A stretch of DNA of 64,000 nt from Carya illinoinensis (lineage: Eukaryota > Streptophyta > Magnoliopsida > Fagales > Juglandaceae). This document shows, piece by piece, positions 50,100 through 62,586 of the stretch. The stretch is taken from contig NC_056762.1 in assembly GCF_018687715.1 (NCBI RefSeq), positions 34,150,864 to 34,214,863 on the forward strand, given 5' to 3'. Position 1 is the first letter of the stretch. The number at the start of each line of letters is the position of its first letter. The notes beneath the pieces are model-generated. The model had not been told where the DNA came from. It worked only from the letters and a program-made list of their open reading frames with translations, and ran no database searches. Both the position numbers and the translations under genes were made by a program.

Positions 50100-52950
50100 T
50101 CACTGGAACAATGGCGAGGCTGGATCGAAGCTGTGTAAACCAAGGAAAAGAAAGGAGCTTAGTCATGATGTCAGCAATTTGATCTTTGCTTGAAATGAAG
50201 GATACTTGTAAGGATTTTGCAGCAACTTTTTTCTAAACAAAATGATAATCTAACTCCACATGCTTTGTCCTTGAGTGCAAAACTGGATTAAGAGTAAGAT
50301 AAGTGGCTCCAAGGTTGTCACACCAAAGTGTTGGTGGATGAGAGGGTTGAATGTTGAGTTCTTTTAAAAGAGACTGCAACCAAATAACTTCACATGCAGT
50401 GTTAGCAACAGATTTATACTCAGCTTCAGTAGAAGACCGAGCAACAGTAGGTTGTTTCTTAGAACCCCAGGAAATTAATGAGAACCAAAGTAAATACAAA
50501 AACCTCCAGTGGAACGACGATCATCAGGACAACCAACCCAGTCGACATCAGAAAAGGTAGCAAGAGTATGAGTAGAAGATGGAGTAAAACATAAACCAAA
50601 GTTGCAAGTATTATTCAGATATCTGAGAATACGTTTGACAGCAACCGATTGGGGAAGACGTGGGCAGTGCATAAATTGACACACATGGTTGACAACAAAT
50701 GTGATATCTGGTCTAGTGAAAGCAAGGTATTGAAAACTTCCCACAACACTATGATACCAGTAAAAAGTTGACCCATCTAATGCAGTTAATTTTTCAGAAA
50801 CTAACATAGGTATAGCCACGGCCTTGGAGTTGATCATACTAGTACGTAATAGCAAATCAGTAACATACTTAGTTTGTAACAAGTATAAACCAGACTGATT
50901 TTGGCAAACCTCTATACCAAGAAAATAATGAAGTAACTCTAAATCTTTAACAGGAAAGTATTATTTCAAGGAAGAGATAAATTCAGAAATAATTGCAGAT
51001 TTTGAACCCATGACCGGAATATCATCTACACATATCAATATATAGAGACAACCAGTAGATGTGCGCATAATAAAGAGAGAGGAATCAGAGCTAGAACAAG
51101 TGAAGCCGAGATGCAGTAGTCGATCACTAAGTTTAGCAAACCAAGCTCTAGGAGCTTATTTCAAACCATAAATAGACTTTCTTAACTTATAGACATAAGC
51201 TGGAAAATCTGGATTCACAAAACCGAGAGGTTGACTCATGTAGACCGACTCCTCAAGGTCACCGTGCAAAAATGCATTCTGTATGTCGAGTTGATGCAAT
51301 GGCCAATTAAATGTGACAGCAAGAGAAAGCAAGAGACGTATAGTAACTGGTTTGACAACCGAACTGAAAGTTTCATGGTAGTCCAAACCGGGTTGTTGGT
51401 GAAACCCTTGAGCCACTAGACGCACCTTGCAACACTCAAGTGATCCATCAGATTTTCGTTTAGTTTTCAGAACCCATTTGGAGCCAAGAAGGTTATATGA
51501 GGGAGAAAACGGGACAAGATCCCAAGTTTTATTGCTGAGAAGGGCATCGATCTCAGTTGCCATAGCAGTGTGCCACTCAACAAATTTAGAGACCTCTATA
51601 AATGAAGTGGGTTCTTCAGGAATGAGGGGAGAAGTAGAAACAGAGGAGGTGGTGAGAGACATGGTCGGTTTGCAAGAAGGCCAAGAAATGGTACCATCAT
51701 TTCGGCGTAGAGGACAGAAAATATTTGTTTTTGATCTTGTGAGCATCGGATGACTGGAGGAAGATGCAAGTTGATTTTGAGAGGAAGAAATGCAGTCAAT
51801 GGAAGGAATAGATGCAGAGTTCTATGGAGGAACTGTAGTAGAAACGGCGAGTTGGGATTCTGAAGAGAATGAATGAAGAACAGACGATGAAGGGACCCTA
51901 GGTGGTGTGGGTTGAGTCATGGGCATGGGCTGGGTCGTGTGCGTGGGCTGGGTTATGGGCCGAGAGAGTGAGTAGGGCTGTTTGAAGAAAAACTAATGAG
52001 AGGTTGAGATATGGCCTAAGAGGAGTTATTAGGCCAAGAATGGGAATCAAATTTTGAGGAAGAGGAGTTGGGCTGAGAGGCAAAAAGAAAATGAGTCTCA
52101 TCAAAGATTACATCCCTGGAGATGTATGTTCGGCCCGTGGGAAGATGAAGACAAATGTAGCTTTTGTGATCAGGGCTATAGCCCATGAACAAACAGGATT
52201 TGGATCGATAGTCCAATTTATGTTGATTAAATGGCCTGAGATTGGGCCAACAGGAGGACCCAATCACTTTAAAAGATTTATAATTAGGGAGTTGCCCCAT
52301 TAATACTTCAAAGGGAGATCTATTTTGGAGTAGAGTAGTGGGCATGAAATTTATTAAGAAAGTAGCTGTTTGAAATGCTTGAGCCCAATAAATTTGAGGA
52401 ACTGATGCATGAGACAAAAGGGATAAACCGGTCTCAACTATATGACGATGTCGACGTTCCACACTCCCATTTTGTTGATGGGAGTGAGGACACGTGACAC
52501 GATGAGTTATACCACAAGACTGAGAAATATTTTTAAGAGGGCGAAATTTACTTCCCCAATCAGTTTGAACGAAAACAACTGTAGTATTAAAAGTGTTACT
52601 CACATAATGAAGAAAAGCCACAACTAAGGCTGTTACATTAGATTTAACTTGCATAGGAAAATACCAGACAAACTTCGAAAAATCATCAACTAAAGAAAGA
52701 TAATAACACATGCCATGCATGGAAGGCATAGGGGCAGGGCCCCACACATCTAGAAACAAAAGTTGAAAGGGTCTATTTGAGCATGAGGAAGAAGGCGGAT
52801 GAGGCAGAGCATGCGCTTTAGCACTGGAACAAGCAAGACAGTGACTTATTGAAGCAGTAATAGAAAGAGGAAGATTGAAATGATGCAAGATAAGTGAAGT
52901 GGTGCATGGAGAGGGATGGCCCAGCCTCGAATGCCACAGTTAAGCTGAAG
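50100..52950 (-). pseudogene. Copia pol remnant (integrase, RT, RNase H) of element 2
   Basis: Integrase starts near 52950 with LWHSRLGHPS and a CLACSSAKAH zinc segment, then FLDVWGPAPM, VQTDWGSKF and HQQNGSVERRHR (52888-52016). Reverse transcriptase covers about 51620-50930 with KWVLKTKRKSDGSLE, GLDYHETFSSVVKPVT, HQLDIQNAFLHGDL and an intact YVDD box. RNase H follows at 50882-50233 with [14 protein letters not shown] and LADI-type tail DIMTKLL near 50180. Roughly seven stop codons interrupt the frame, several as single-base changes. Confidence 0.9.
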
Positions 52951-53035
52951 TTCGAACGCCTAAGAAAGCTTGTGGAGAGGAAATAGAAAATGCAGCAGAG
53001 GGTGACAAGACGTACAGACCATCTTTAACGTGACC

Positions 53036-54330
53036 CTAAAGGAGTACTTTCCGAGAGCGTGAATCCTTCACAAAAAATAAAGTAGAGTGAAATTCAAAAA
53101 ATACACTATCATCACTACAAAATTGATGCACAGACAGTAGATTATTTGAAATGGAGGGGACGTGAAGAAGATTATTTAAGAGAAAATTGCTAGAAGAGGT
53201 CGGCAATTGAGCTGTGCCAAAATGATGAATGGGCAATGATGAGCCATCTCCGATGCAAACTTGGTCAGGTCCTTGATACGGTGTCGACTCCAAGTTGAGA
53301 TTATTGAACTCAGATGTAAAATGATGGGAAGCAACAATGTCCGGAAACCAGGTAGTGGCTGGTGAAGGAGACTGAGAAAGAGAGTTATAGTTGGCTGTAT
53401 GAGGTGAGGAAGGAGAAGTTGGGAAAGGAGTAGTGAGTCGATGATAACAAGACAAAGTTGTGTGACCAAATTTCTGGCATACTTAACACTGAGGGCGTGA
53501 ATCAGTTGGAGAAAGAGACATATTATTAGGAGAAAAATTTCTCTGTCCCGAGTAGAAACCACGAGGTGAAAAATGACCTCGTCGTCCTCCACAAGATTGA
53601 GATCGACCACGAGTGTGGACTTGAGTAGGAGAGAAACGGGTGGTATTATGCACAACAAGAGTGGTGTTGGGAAGTAGGTTTTGAGTTTGATGAGAGATAC
53701 GAGCTTCATGATTCAAAAGATAACTATAGAGATGATGAGAGGAAATATGATCTGGTCGTGTGGTAAGTGAAGTTACCAACGATTCATACTCAGAACCAAG
53801 TCTAGTAAAAAGGGCAATGGAAAATTCAGAATCACTCAATGGATGTCTTGCAGCACTTAACGAAGCAGCAAGAGTTTTCGCCCGATTATAGTAATCGGAA
53901 GCAGATTTTGGGCCTTTCTTTAAAGAAGCTAACTGAAATTTAGTGTGGACGATATGAGCGGACCATTTGGCAGCAAAGAGGCTTTGAAGCGTGTTCCAGA
54001 TTGCAAAGGAAGTAGTGCAATCAAGAACTTGTGCTAGCACCGACTCAGAGAGGGAAGCATTAAGAGTGGACATAATCAATTTATCTTGAAGAACCCACTT
54101 AGTATGCTCAGTACTGGGAGTGTCAGTTTTTGACAAAGGAGGCATACGAATTGAGCCATCCACATGCCCGAATAACTGATAACCCTCTAAAAAAGGTACA
54201 ATTTGAGCTTTCTATAGAAGATAGTTATCTATGGTAAGTTTGATTGTGATGAAATGAGAAGTTGCATTCAGAATATTAGTGGTATTTGATTTGTTGGATG
54301 GTGCCATGGGAAAACAGAAAAGAGAAGATA
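53036..54330 (-). pseudogene. Copia gag and protease remnant of element 2
   Basis: Gag begins MAPSNKSNTTNILNATSHF at 54306 and continues, after a stop near 54215, as the 226-codon frame 54163-53483: HTKWVLQDKLIMSTLNASLS, FAIWNTLQSLFA, SASDYYNRAKTLAASLS and an Arg/Gly-rich end with one CCHC-like half (CQKFGHTTLSC, following a stop). The protease region reads WFPDIVASHHFTSE, with the catalytic DTGA/DSGA type site changed to DIVA. Confidence 0.85.
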
Positions 54331-54373
54331 AAAAAAAGAAGGGATGCCAGTCCTGTTTAGGCTCGTGATACCG

Positions 54374-54635
54374 TGTTGAAGAAGTTAAAAGGCACAAGAC
54401 ATGTCTGATGAAAAGTTTCTATTGAATTGAATAACAGAATCCGTATGACTAGCCACTACCTTTCTTGCCTTTTACATTGCACAGTGCAGAGTATATATAG
54501 AAAGTAAATCATAACATAATTGTGCCACATCATTATTTCTATTTACAGATTGATTCTTCTTGAATATTCTCATCTATTCTAGAAGCTTGCTGTGAGTGGT
54601 ATTGTAGTGAGACAGAGGGTATAATAGTCTCAACA
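54374..54635 (-). repeat. 5' LTR of copia element 2
   Basis: It borders the target duplication GGGTC at 54636-54640 and is followed, in coding direction, by the primer-binding site. Confidence 0.9.
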
Positions 54636-55194
54636 GGGTCAAACTGTGATTCTCCGAAGGTGCTCAGAGCCGTTTCTTGGACACGCTCAAGGAAGTATAC
54701 CAATGGGGTTGTGGGGATCACAAGGCCTGCTGTGTTGGAACTGCAATCTTTCAAAGATTCTGTGACACTCATGGTTGTAAGTACTCCGAAAAATATTGCA
54801 AAAGATATCGAACAGAAGTTTCTAAAGCTAAGAGCTTGAAAGCCTGCCATGGTAAGAGAAGATCGAAGGATTACGATGCCAGCGAGAGGAAAGAGGAGCA
54901 GACATGGCTGAATGTGAGGACGAGGAGGAAGACTATTTCGCATTTGGGAAAGGCGAGCATTTTGGTAATGAAAAAGGTTCCGAGGATGGACGGTTAGAAC
55001 CATTGGCGTTTATCCGCCACATTCCTTGGAGTCAACTGATGCACTGCTTTGGAGTCAACCGTCAATAATCAATTCTTCTTGAGTTTTTCTTTCATTTTTT
55101 CTTCCTGACCAGTACAACGGTCATGATTAATGAATGCTCAGTCGCCAATAAAACAAAGTAAATTAAACTAATTAGACTAACAAGTGCACGTTAA

Positions 55195-56170
55195 TCAAAA
55201 TCTGAAGATTTTGAACTACTGTAAATAAAGTAAAATAGGCAAAAAAAAAATAATAATAATACTGTTTTTTCTCTTCATAACAAAAGATTGAAATCTTTTA
55301 CGTTTTTCTCAACAAAGACATTTTAGATTATTTTTCTAAATTTTAAGAAATAATGATCAAGTAATATTAAATATAATTTAACAGTATATAAATATTAGAT
55401 TTTTTTGTGTAGAGTCTAATTTTGTCTTGTGATGATTCGATTTGATGACACAACCCGATAAGAATTCGTTATAATTTATGAGTGAATTTCAATGAAGGCT
55501 TGGTTGGCATCCCTTATTTTCAACCATTACAATTGGTGTGAACTTATTTTCAACCATACAGTTTTAGAGTGTACAAATTTTACGTATTCATTTTGAAAAA
55601 AGTGTGATCAATTAAAAAAAATTATGTGAATCTTAGATTTATTTACTTTTTTAATATAAATATACAAAATTTGCTTATCGTAGAATTGTATATATCATTT
55701 TTCATTATAATAAGATGACGTCTCATTAAGATTGATAATACCCAAAAGCAGCTATGAAATGTTGATGTCTTTGGACTTCAAAAAAGGAAAACACTAGATA
55801 CACAATACCCAAATCATTTACCGAATTTTTTTTTAATTTTTTATTTTTACTTAGTGATTAAGTAAACATTTTTAAATGAATATATAAATTTTTTTATTTT
55901 TAAAAAATATCGAAATAATTTTAAAAAATGGTGAAAGAAAAAAAGACTATAAAAAAAAAGTATTGAAGTGATCAGTAAAAGTTATTTGTAAAAATTATCT
56001 GTGGACGTAGCAACGTCATTCTAAAAATTATCGAAATCAGTTTCTAACTCCCTACATTATTATCTTTTATAAATAAATTTTGTTCCATTAGATGATTCAA
56101 GTGTTACCACTAAAACCTTACTTATTATGAAGCCATTCCATTGGATGATTTAGGCATTGTAAAAGTAGAT
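55195..56170. repeat. Flanking duplicated block, copy 2
   Basis: It repeats 44355-45635 in the same orientation and order, with substitutions and small indels. It begins about 50 bases beyond the end of trehalase-upstream homology (about 55143) and ends where the truncated copia fragment starts. Confidence 0.85.
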
Positions 56171-56179
56171 CATAAATTA

Positions 56180-57313
56180 TAAAACCCCATATGTCCAATC
56201 TTAGAGGCGTTTGCAACTTTGGCTTCTTGGGAAAGTTTGATGATCTTCCTTATTGGTGTGCTGCAAAAGCATAGTGCTGATCAGTGGCAGGGTTGGCTTG
56301 GGTGTCAATGAGAGTTTCAAAACTCAAGAGCTCAGCTTGGAAGTCATCAAAAGAGAGGTCTTTGTCACAGCTTGCAAAATTGAAAGAAGTGACAAAAGGG
56401 TTGAAGATTGGTTGAAGTCCTCCCAATAAAAAGCTAATAAGATCCTAATTATCAGTAGTTTTTCCTGCAGCTGCTAATTGATCAACCAAGCCCTTTGCTT
56501 CCTCCATATAATCACTACAAGATCGATGGCCTTGAGTAATGGTCTGAAGTTGTCTCTTTAACAAAGCAATCCTAGACCGTGAAGTTGATGAAAACTGAGT
56601 GTGAAGAGCATCCCACACTTGTCGAGAAGTTTTCATATCATAAACAATGGAGACTAGCTTCTCTGTAATAGAAGCAAGCAGCCAGCTCAAGACACAGGTG
56701 TCTTTCTTTAACTACGCTGTGTAGGCTGGATTAGATGTTCCATCAGAAAGAGTTTGTGGTGGAGGAGAGACAGCTCCATCTACAAGATCATGACTCCTGA
56801 GGAGAACCATGAATTGGACACTCCAAAGCAAGTAGTTGGGGCCGACCAATTTTTGAAAAACAGGTTGGGAATTGGCCTGAACAGTAGGATAGGGAAGAAG
56901 GGTATGGTCATTGGAGGGAGTAGAATTTGAGGCCATTGTTTAAGAAATATGTTGGGGAAAGCGGAAACATATTAGCAGGATCAGACATTTGCCTTTTTAC
57001 CAGCTGATACCATGTAAGAATTATAAATGAAGGAAGTCAAACAGAAACCAGATATTATGAACTATTGGCTTACTTTTCACTTTATATTCAATCGTAATAT
57101 ATAGAAGATTACATACAACAAATTGGAGAATTTTAAGGAATACAATCAGATTATGGTTTAACAAAATGAGAAGAATATGCAGATGGTTCAGGTGGTTCAG
57201 GTATTGCTTCATAATCATTGCCAGCTGCATATTTGCTAAACTGTCTTGATTCTTATAATTGATCACTTGATTCTCGCAACTGATCATTGACTAAGTCAAT
57301 ATATACTCTAACA
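56180..57313 (-). mobile_element. Truncated copia element: one LTR plus gag
   Basis: An LTR at 57013-57313 starts TGTTAGAGTATATATTG and ends ATTCTTACA on the minus strand. It is followed by a primer-binding site TGGTATCAGCTGG. Gag follows from 56936 (MASNSTPSNDHTLLPYP, FQKLVGPNYLLWSVQFM, MKTSRQVWDALHTQFSS, LKRQLQTITQGHRS) with a stop near 56713 and another near 56444. Homology to gag ends near 56190, and no pol or second LTR is present. Confidence 0.85.
57013..57313 (-). repeat. LTR of truncated copia element 3
   Basis: A 301-base LTR bounded by the TG...CA termini on the minus strand and the adjoining primer-binding site. The partner LTR is absent from the window. Confidence 0.75.
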
Positions 57314-59291
57314 TAGTTGTTGTAGATTCAAAACAAGCAAACAAAGAGACCTATGGCTCAAAAAACTCAAAGCAAATGGGGAATATACGATGTAGACGTC
57401 GTGAGTAGTCATTGTGGTTTTCTTACTGTTAAACCAGAGAGCATGGTTTCCATTTTTTTTTTTTTTTTTTTTTTTTATGTTACCACGTGCTATTGATATG
57501 AGGAAAAAAAAAGCTAATTTTAAGACTTATCATCAATCCTGACGGATCATTTATATTAGATTTTTGTAAAATGATGTTATTTTTATAAGGTATTTTATAA
57601 AATATCTTTTATTTTAAAATACGATTGTGTGATGTGTTATGAAAAGTAACGTGTTTGAATTATTGTTCATTATATAAAAAGTTTAAATAAACGTGGCAAT
57701 TCTCCAATAATTAAAAAAAAGTATGCTAAAAAAAAAAGTTAATTAAAGAATCCAATATAAAAGAAAACTGACTACATATCAGTTTGAAAGATTTCTCGTC
57801 CTAAATAATTTTATTTTTGTCTCAACTCTAGGTTTGAATCAATAAAAAAGTTAGATCGGAATCTCTTACTAATTTTAGGTTTTAAAGTGGAAAGAAATAA
57901 ACCTACGAAGTAAGTTATAATATTAGTTGACTATTTAATGCTACTCAATAAATTTATTTGGATAGCTTAAAGTTGTGTTTGGCTGTTGAGTCCATCTCAA
58001 ACTATTTCATTATTATTAATATGTTTATTACTATTCATAAACAATAGATTACTATTCATACATATTCATTACTATTCACAAACAGTAAACCACTAGTTAT
58101 AAATTATTGATAGATAATCTGAGATACTATTAATATCTAAACGTATCATAAATGTGATAAGATCCACATTATAATTGTAAGGCTATGTTTGGAATATGGA
58201 AGCAGCCGAGTTAACTTAACCTAACATCTAAATATATAATTCACAAATCCATAAACATCATTCAACTCAAAACTTCTTTATACACGGAACCCATAATTTT
58301 TTTCAATTCAAGACTTCTTTTACATAAAAGACCCACAATCTTTTTCAATTTCTCATAAATACATATAAACTCATTTTAATATCTGAACTCATTTTAAGTA
58401 AACTTCATAAAACTCACTCTATTATCCTAATTTATTATTATTTATAAAAAAAATTTAATTTATCTCAACTCAATTTAATATTCAAACTTAGCTTAAATGT
58501 ATCCCTCCCGCATTAAATTCTTGAATTCAAATAAAAGTTTTAGATCATCTAACTCGAAAAAGTTGAATATAACGTAGCCATTAGTATCATAAAGGAACTC
58601 AAGTTGCTGGCACATGGATATCGCAAGGCAAACTACATGATGACTTCAAAGAGACACAAAGTACTGTTTCTCCTCGAGCCTTGTTATCTGATATCTTTAG
58701 CTGCAGTAGATGCGAATCTTTTTTACTCATGAAGGTGTACTAGGAATGGAGCCGTCAGCAGTCAATCTTCGGGTCTTAGGGACATGCAAAAAATTATTGT
58801 GTCAGCCATCCAAATTTGTCCTTTTGTGGTTAAATTATCCTTTTGGAAAACGGTGGATGGAGCAATACAAAAGTTGTCGATGCATATTTTATTTTATTTT
58901 ATGTTTTTTTATTTAATAATTAAAAATAATAACTTTTAAAGAACACTGCTAAAGTGGTATTTTTTCCGGTAGGGCAAGGAAATAAGGAGGGTGGGAGATT
59001 GGAGCCCTGCCCCAAAAGAACATGCCGAACTATTATAGAATAAAGCTAGATTGTCGTCCCTATTTGACCGCTCAACAAAAATATATATATATTTTTTATT
59101 TTTATTTAATAATTAATAAAGTAATTTTTAGTGTATTGATATTTTTTTATATTTTTAAAAAATATTTAAAAATGATAAAAATATATAAAAATAAAATTTG
59201 AAAAAAATTGATAATTAGATTTGGACTAGAGGTAAGCTCCATACTGCAGAGTAGCAGGCCTCCTATATATATACCCTCTTAGTTTAGAAAT

Positions 59292-59462
59292 AGAAAAAAT
59301 ATAGTTGTAAACATAATTGTGCACTAATCTATACACCAATGTGATGTGATTGGTCAAAAAGTAAATTTTATTTAAAACAATATTAGTTTAAATTTTAAGT
59401 ATGAATAAATCAGTATTGGTACACAAATTAGTGCGCGACTGTGCTTGTATGTAATAAAACTT
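59292..59462. repeat. Dispersed MITE-like repeat, family C (copy 2)
   Basis: The ends are inverted: GTAAACATAATTGTGCACTAA at the left, and GCGCGACTGTGCTTGTATGTAA at the right reads nearly as its complement. The core AAAAGTAAATTTTATTTAAAA and GTTTAAATTTTAAGTATGAAT matches the repeat at 7460-7645. Confidence 0.6.
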
Positions 59463-59542
59463 TTAAAAATATCTAAAATTGAGGTCCTAAATAAAACTGA
59501 TTACTGGCAGTATCTATATCATTAATTTATTCAAATTTAAAC

Positions 59543-59727
59543 CATTTTATCACATCTCATCATTACAATTTTTTCAAATCTCTATACAAAATATAATAAA
59601 CAATTCAATATTTTCAAATTTTAAAACAAAACTAATATTAAAAAATTATATTATAATAATATTTTATTTAATTTTCAATAAAACATCTCATATCATTTCA
59701 TCTAAAATATATAACCAAACCAGACAA
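59543..59727. mobile_element. MITE, family A (copy 3, inverted)
   Basis: Read on the minus strand it starts GGTTTGGTTATATATTTTAG, then GATGAAATGATATGAGATG, a TTGAATTGTTTATTATATTT core, and ends AATTGTAATGATGAGATG, matching the order in the element at 5629-5802. Confidence 0.7.
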
Positions 59728-60561
59728 TTTCGATTCATTCCATACTTTCAAATAAGGCTATGGCAGCTTATCAATATCTACAAAGAAAACTGAAAAATAA
59801 AACCATAAGACTGGTGAAGCCATCTCCACCGACCTCTGATGCGGTCGGTAGTTGTGATTCAGTTAGTTGATTAATTATTGTCTTCGTAGCCGCACAATTC
59901 CTAATTAATATTTTCTAGAACTAGAAGGTTAATGTGCTCAATTTGTCATTTTGCTATTAAATTATCTGGACCAAAAAAAAAAAAACTGTAATTTGGGTGT
60001 TCAAATACAATTAACCCGAAATTCCGGATTATGAACAGAGAAGTAAATTAATGCAGCATATGGGAGAAGAAATTGAACTCCAGGCTTAACTTTTAGTAGA
60101 ACAGTAGAGTTGCTTTTTCAGACCTTTTTTTAGGTTTACCAATTATTTTGTTTTTTGACTTTGTAAAAGACAAAAACTGAAAGAAACTACAGTAACTCCT
60201 ATACATAAAAAGATTCCTAGAGGGAAGAACACTCAAAAGTCCTAGCTAACAATCTAGGACAAACGAGGTTCCAAGGGGTTGTCTCAGAACCAAGTTCATG
60301 GAATTTTCTACTTCACAGCAAAGGCAAACCAAGGTTCGAGTGCCAAAGGCGAAAACCTTCAAGGAGAAGAGAGCAAAGTTGTACATAATCCGACGTTGCA
60401 TAGCCATGCTGCTTTGTTGGAAAGAGAACGAAGATTAACAACGCTGGTAAAGTTGAGCACTTCATGTGCATGTTCCCCGTTCTATATATGGTCCTTCTAG
60501 ACTAATAATAAGTAGCAATTGTAATAAATGCAACTAGCAATTCTGAAGTGTATACATCTCC

Positions 60562-60604
<43 letters not shown>
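60562..60604. repeat. (GA)n microsatellite
   Basis: About 21 uninterrupted GA units in an intergenic stretch. Confidence 0.95.
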
Positions 60605-60606
<2 letters not shown>

Positions 60607-62161
60607 GCAGTAATGTAAAATTTTGAAGGCAATGAAAAATTCAAATTTCTACACCTTGCAAATCTGTAGATGCATCAATTATTTTCTCTTGACTCGTTTT
60701 CTACGTTCTCTTAAAGATTTTCAAGAGCAATACATATATGAGAAGGAAAAATTGTAGCTACCATTTTCTCGACTCTGAGTGTTTTAGGAATCAGAATGTT
60801 TTCAGCCATTAGTCCTTGCCATAAAGAAAGCATTTCACATTGGAGCTCTTTTCCAGCAATGCTACTTAGACAGAGAAGTTGGAAATTGAACTTGTCTTCA
60901 ATGATAGCTTATTTGAACTAAGAGTGCATTTGATATAAGAATGACTACAACTCACCAGATTGAATATGCTCTTTGCAACAAACTACTGCCATAAGTAGTG
61001 CATACTCTTCTTCTATACAGAACGATCAGCGTGATACAGATTCTGGAAAGCAGCACTTTTATTTCTTCCCCTTTCGCAAGCGCAGAATTTCAAGTTTGCT
61101 TTCTGGGAAGAATAATGAATAAGGTGAAAGCAACCGTAGAAACTTTCAGGTGCCATTAGAAGAAATATAATGGTTGAGATGTACTGCAAACCTAGCTAAT
61201 TAGGCCAATGGAACATTAATATTATCACCCCAAAAACGGTTGAACTCTTTTCTTCTCTTCTATTCATGTTTTTATCTTGTCAATTTCTTTCTCTTTATCA
61301 GAAACAAAAAGGATGGGGGCTGAAGCTTCCTAATCAATGCAAAATATTTCTCCTGGTCGGCAATTTGAACACGAAACTCATGAAATCAGCAGGATACAAG
61401 CATGAGGTGGCGAACCAAATGAACTTGGCCATTATTACCGGCGTACATAAAAGAGAAATTCAATTAGTTTTCCTAATCTGTTCATAAAAAAAATATTGAG
61501 ATGTACGCATTCCTCTCCAACACTGACATTACATGAAGTGGGGAAATCAACACATAACTCTTTACATAACAAATATGATAATCACATACATACAAAACGT
61601 GCCATATATATATATATAGCTCAATATAGTATAACATAATAGAATATAAAATCTTTCCAAGCTTAGAATGTATCGGCTTTATATTCTAATAACTAATGTA
61701 TTCAAGTTGAAGAAGCAAAACAAACATGTTTATTTCTCGACAATAACGAGTAAAAGACTCCGAAACAAAGAACAAAAAAGGCAGCGAACTTCCCCTTTGC
61801 TGGTGGGATAGATCACAAACCAAAATCCCCATATCTGAGCCTTACGAGTAAAAAAAAAAAAAAACAGAGAGAGAGAGAGGAGAGAGAGGTGGTCTTCAGC
61901 TTTTGCTTCTTAATTTGTTCAATCAAGCTTTAGTCATCGTCAATCAAGAATCAAAAGGAAAAAGAAAAAAGAAAACTTATATAAGCAACAATCTGATCAT
62001 GACCATGATCTGGAGTCCACCAACAAGAAGCTATAATTCAATTATTCGCGCGCAAGAGAGAATATCACAGGGCACATCAACGACGATAATACGTTAAAGA
62101 AGAAACCAAGTTCCACAACAACATAGAGGGAGAATACCGACGGCCGGAGAGGGAGAGAGAA

Positions 62162-62365
62162 TCAGACGGGGGGGTTCTTGGCGACGTCGTTCTGGTCGTC
62201 TTGGTCGTAGTCGTCGTAATCATCTTCGGGGTCGGTGGTGGAGAGATTGAGGCAAGAGAAGCGCTCGAGGGAGGAGAAGAAGGCGGAGACAACGGTGGAA
62301 CCAAACCAGCCCGCCACCAGGTCCAGCGTCTCTCTGGATACCGTATTGTTGTTGTTATTCTCCAT
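62162..62365 (-). CDS. Small plant protein of unknown function
   Basis: A single-exon ORF of 67 residues starts [20 protein letters not shown] and continues [20 protein letters not shown]. The middle half is an amphipathic or weakly hydrophobic segment, and the C-terminal part is acidic ([13 protein letters not shown]). The layout resembles small plant proteins that share a GW-GSTV-SAFF-SLER-SC-NL core and an acidic tail; that resemblance is from memory. No cofactor or catalytic motif is seen. The region around the start is GC-rich and upstream there is a (GA)n plus (AT)n stretch at 62542-62602, as often found in plant 5' leaders. Confidence 0.55.
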   Translation of the reverse strand: MENNNNNTVSRETLDLVAGWFGSTVVSAFFSSLERFSCLNLSTTDPEDDYDDYDQDDQNDVAKNPPV

Positions 62366-62538
62366 TTTGGGAATCCGAAACCGCGGCGCGCTTTTGCAAA
62401 TTCTATTCCTCTCCTCTTTTTAAATCTTAATAAGTATACCGTATACGACTTCTCTATGGAAATTCCAAAAAATAAAAATATTTATTATCTGGAAAATGAA
62501 AAAATATTTTTACTATGTGTAATTTTGTATAAACTTGA

Positions 62539-62586
<48 letters not shown>

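Larger units (their letters stand above)
49820..54635 (-). mobile_element. Copia LTR retrotransposon inserted in trehalase exon 1
   Basis: Two 262-base LTRs (49820-50081 and 54374-54635) start TGTTGA and end in CA-type termini when read on the minus strand. A perfect 5-base target duplication GGGTC flanks the element (49815-49819 and 54636-54640), and removing it plus one duplication restores the 704-base length of the exon in the intact gene. A tRNA-primer site GGTATCACGAGCC follows the 5' LTR, and a G-rich tract ACGGGGGAT precedes the 3' LTR. By eye the LTRs differ at about 15 of 262 sites, so it is much younger than copia element 1. Gag-pol has only a few stops. Confidence 0.94.
45977..54943 (-). 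pseudogene. Trehalase pseudogene (tandem copy of TRE1)
   Basis: All eleven exons of the intact gene are recognisable: exon 1 split as 54943-54636 and 49819-49419; exon 2 48984-48865; exon 3 remnant 48689-48631; then 48488-48388, 48281-48172, 47617-47545, 47426-47262, 47135-47048, 46708-46609, 46432-46219, 46060-45977. Three lesions disable it. A copia element splits exon 1. Exon 3 has lost its first half together with most of intron 2 (missing SQPPLLSAMIHEI onward). The acceptor of exon 7 has changed from AG to AA at 47427-47428, with the adjoining Met codon changed too. Remaining exons keep exact lengths and few amino-acid changes, so inactivation is not ancient. It keeps Tyr in signature 1 (FREVYYWDSYW), where the intact copy has Asn. 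Confidence 0.92.
57314..62161. other. 4.8-kb intergenic region
   Basis: No gene is supported. It includes a T run at 57453-57476, two MITE-like AT-rich segments at about 57975-58155 (TTTGGCTGTTGAG with ACTATTCATA-type repeats) and 58185-58500 (ends GGCTATGTTTGGAATAT and ATTCAAACTTAGCTT), a family C repeat, a family A MITE and a (GA)n microsatellite. A 73-codon ORF at 60279-60500 has no family resemblance. Confidence 0.5.
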
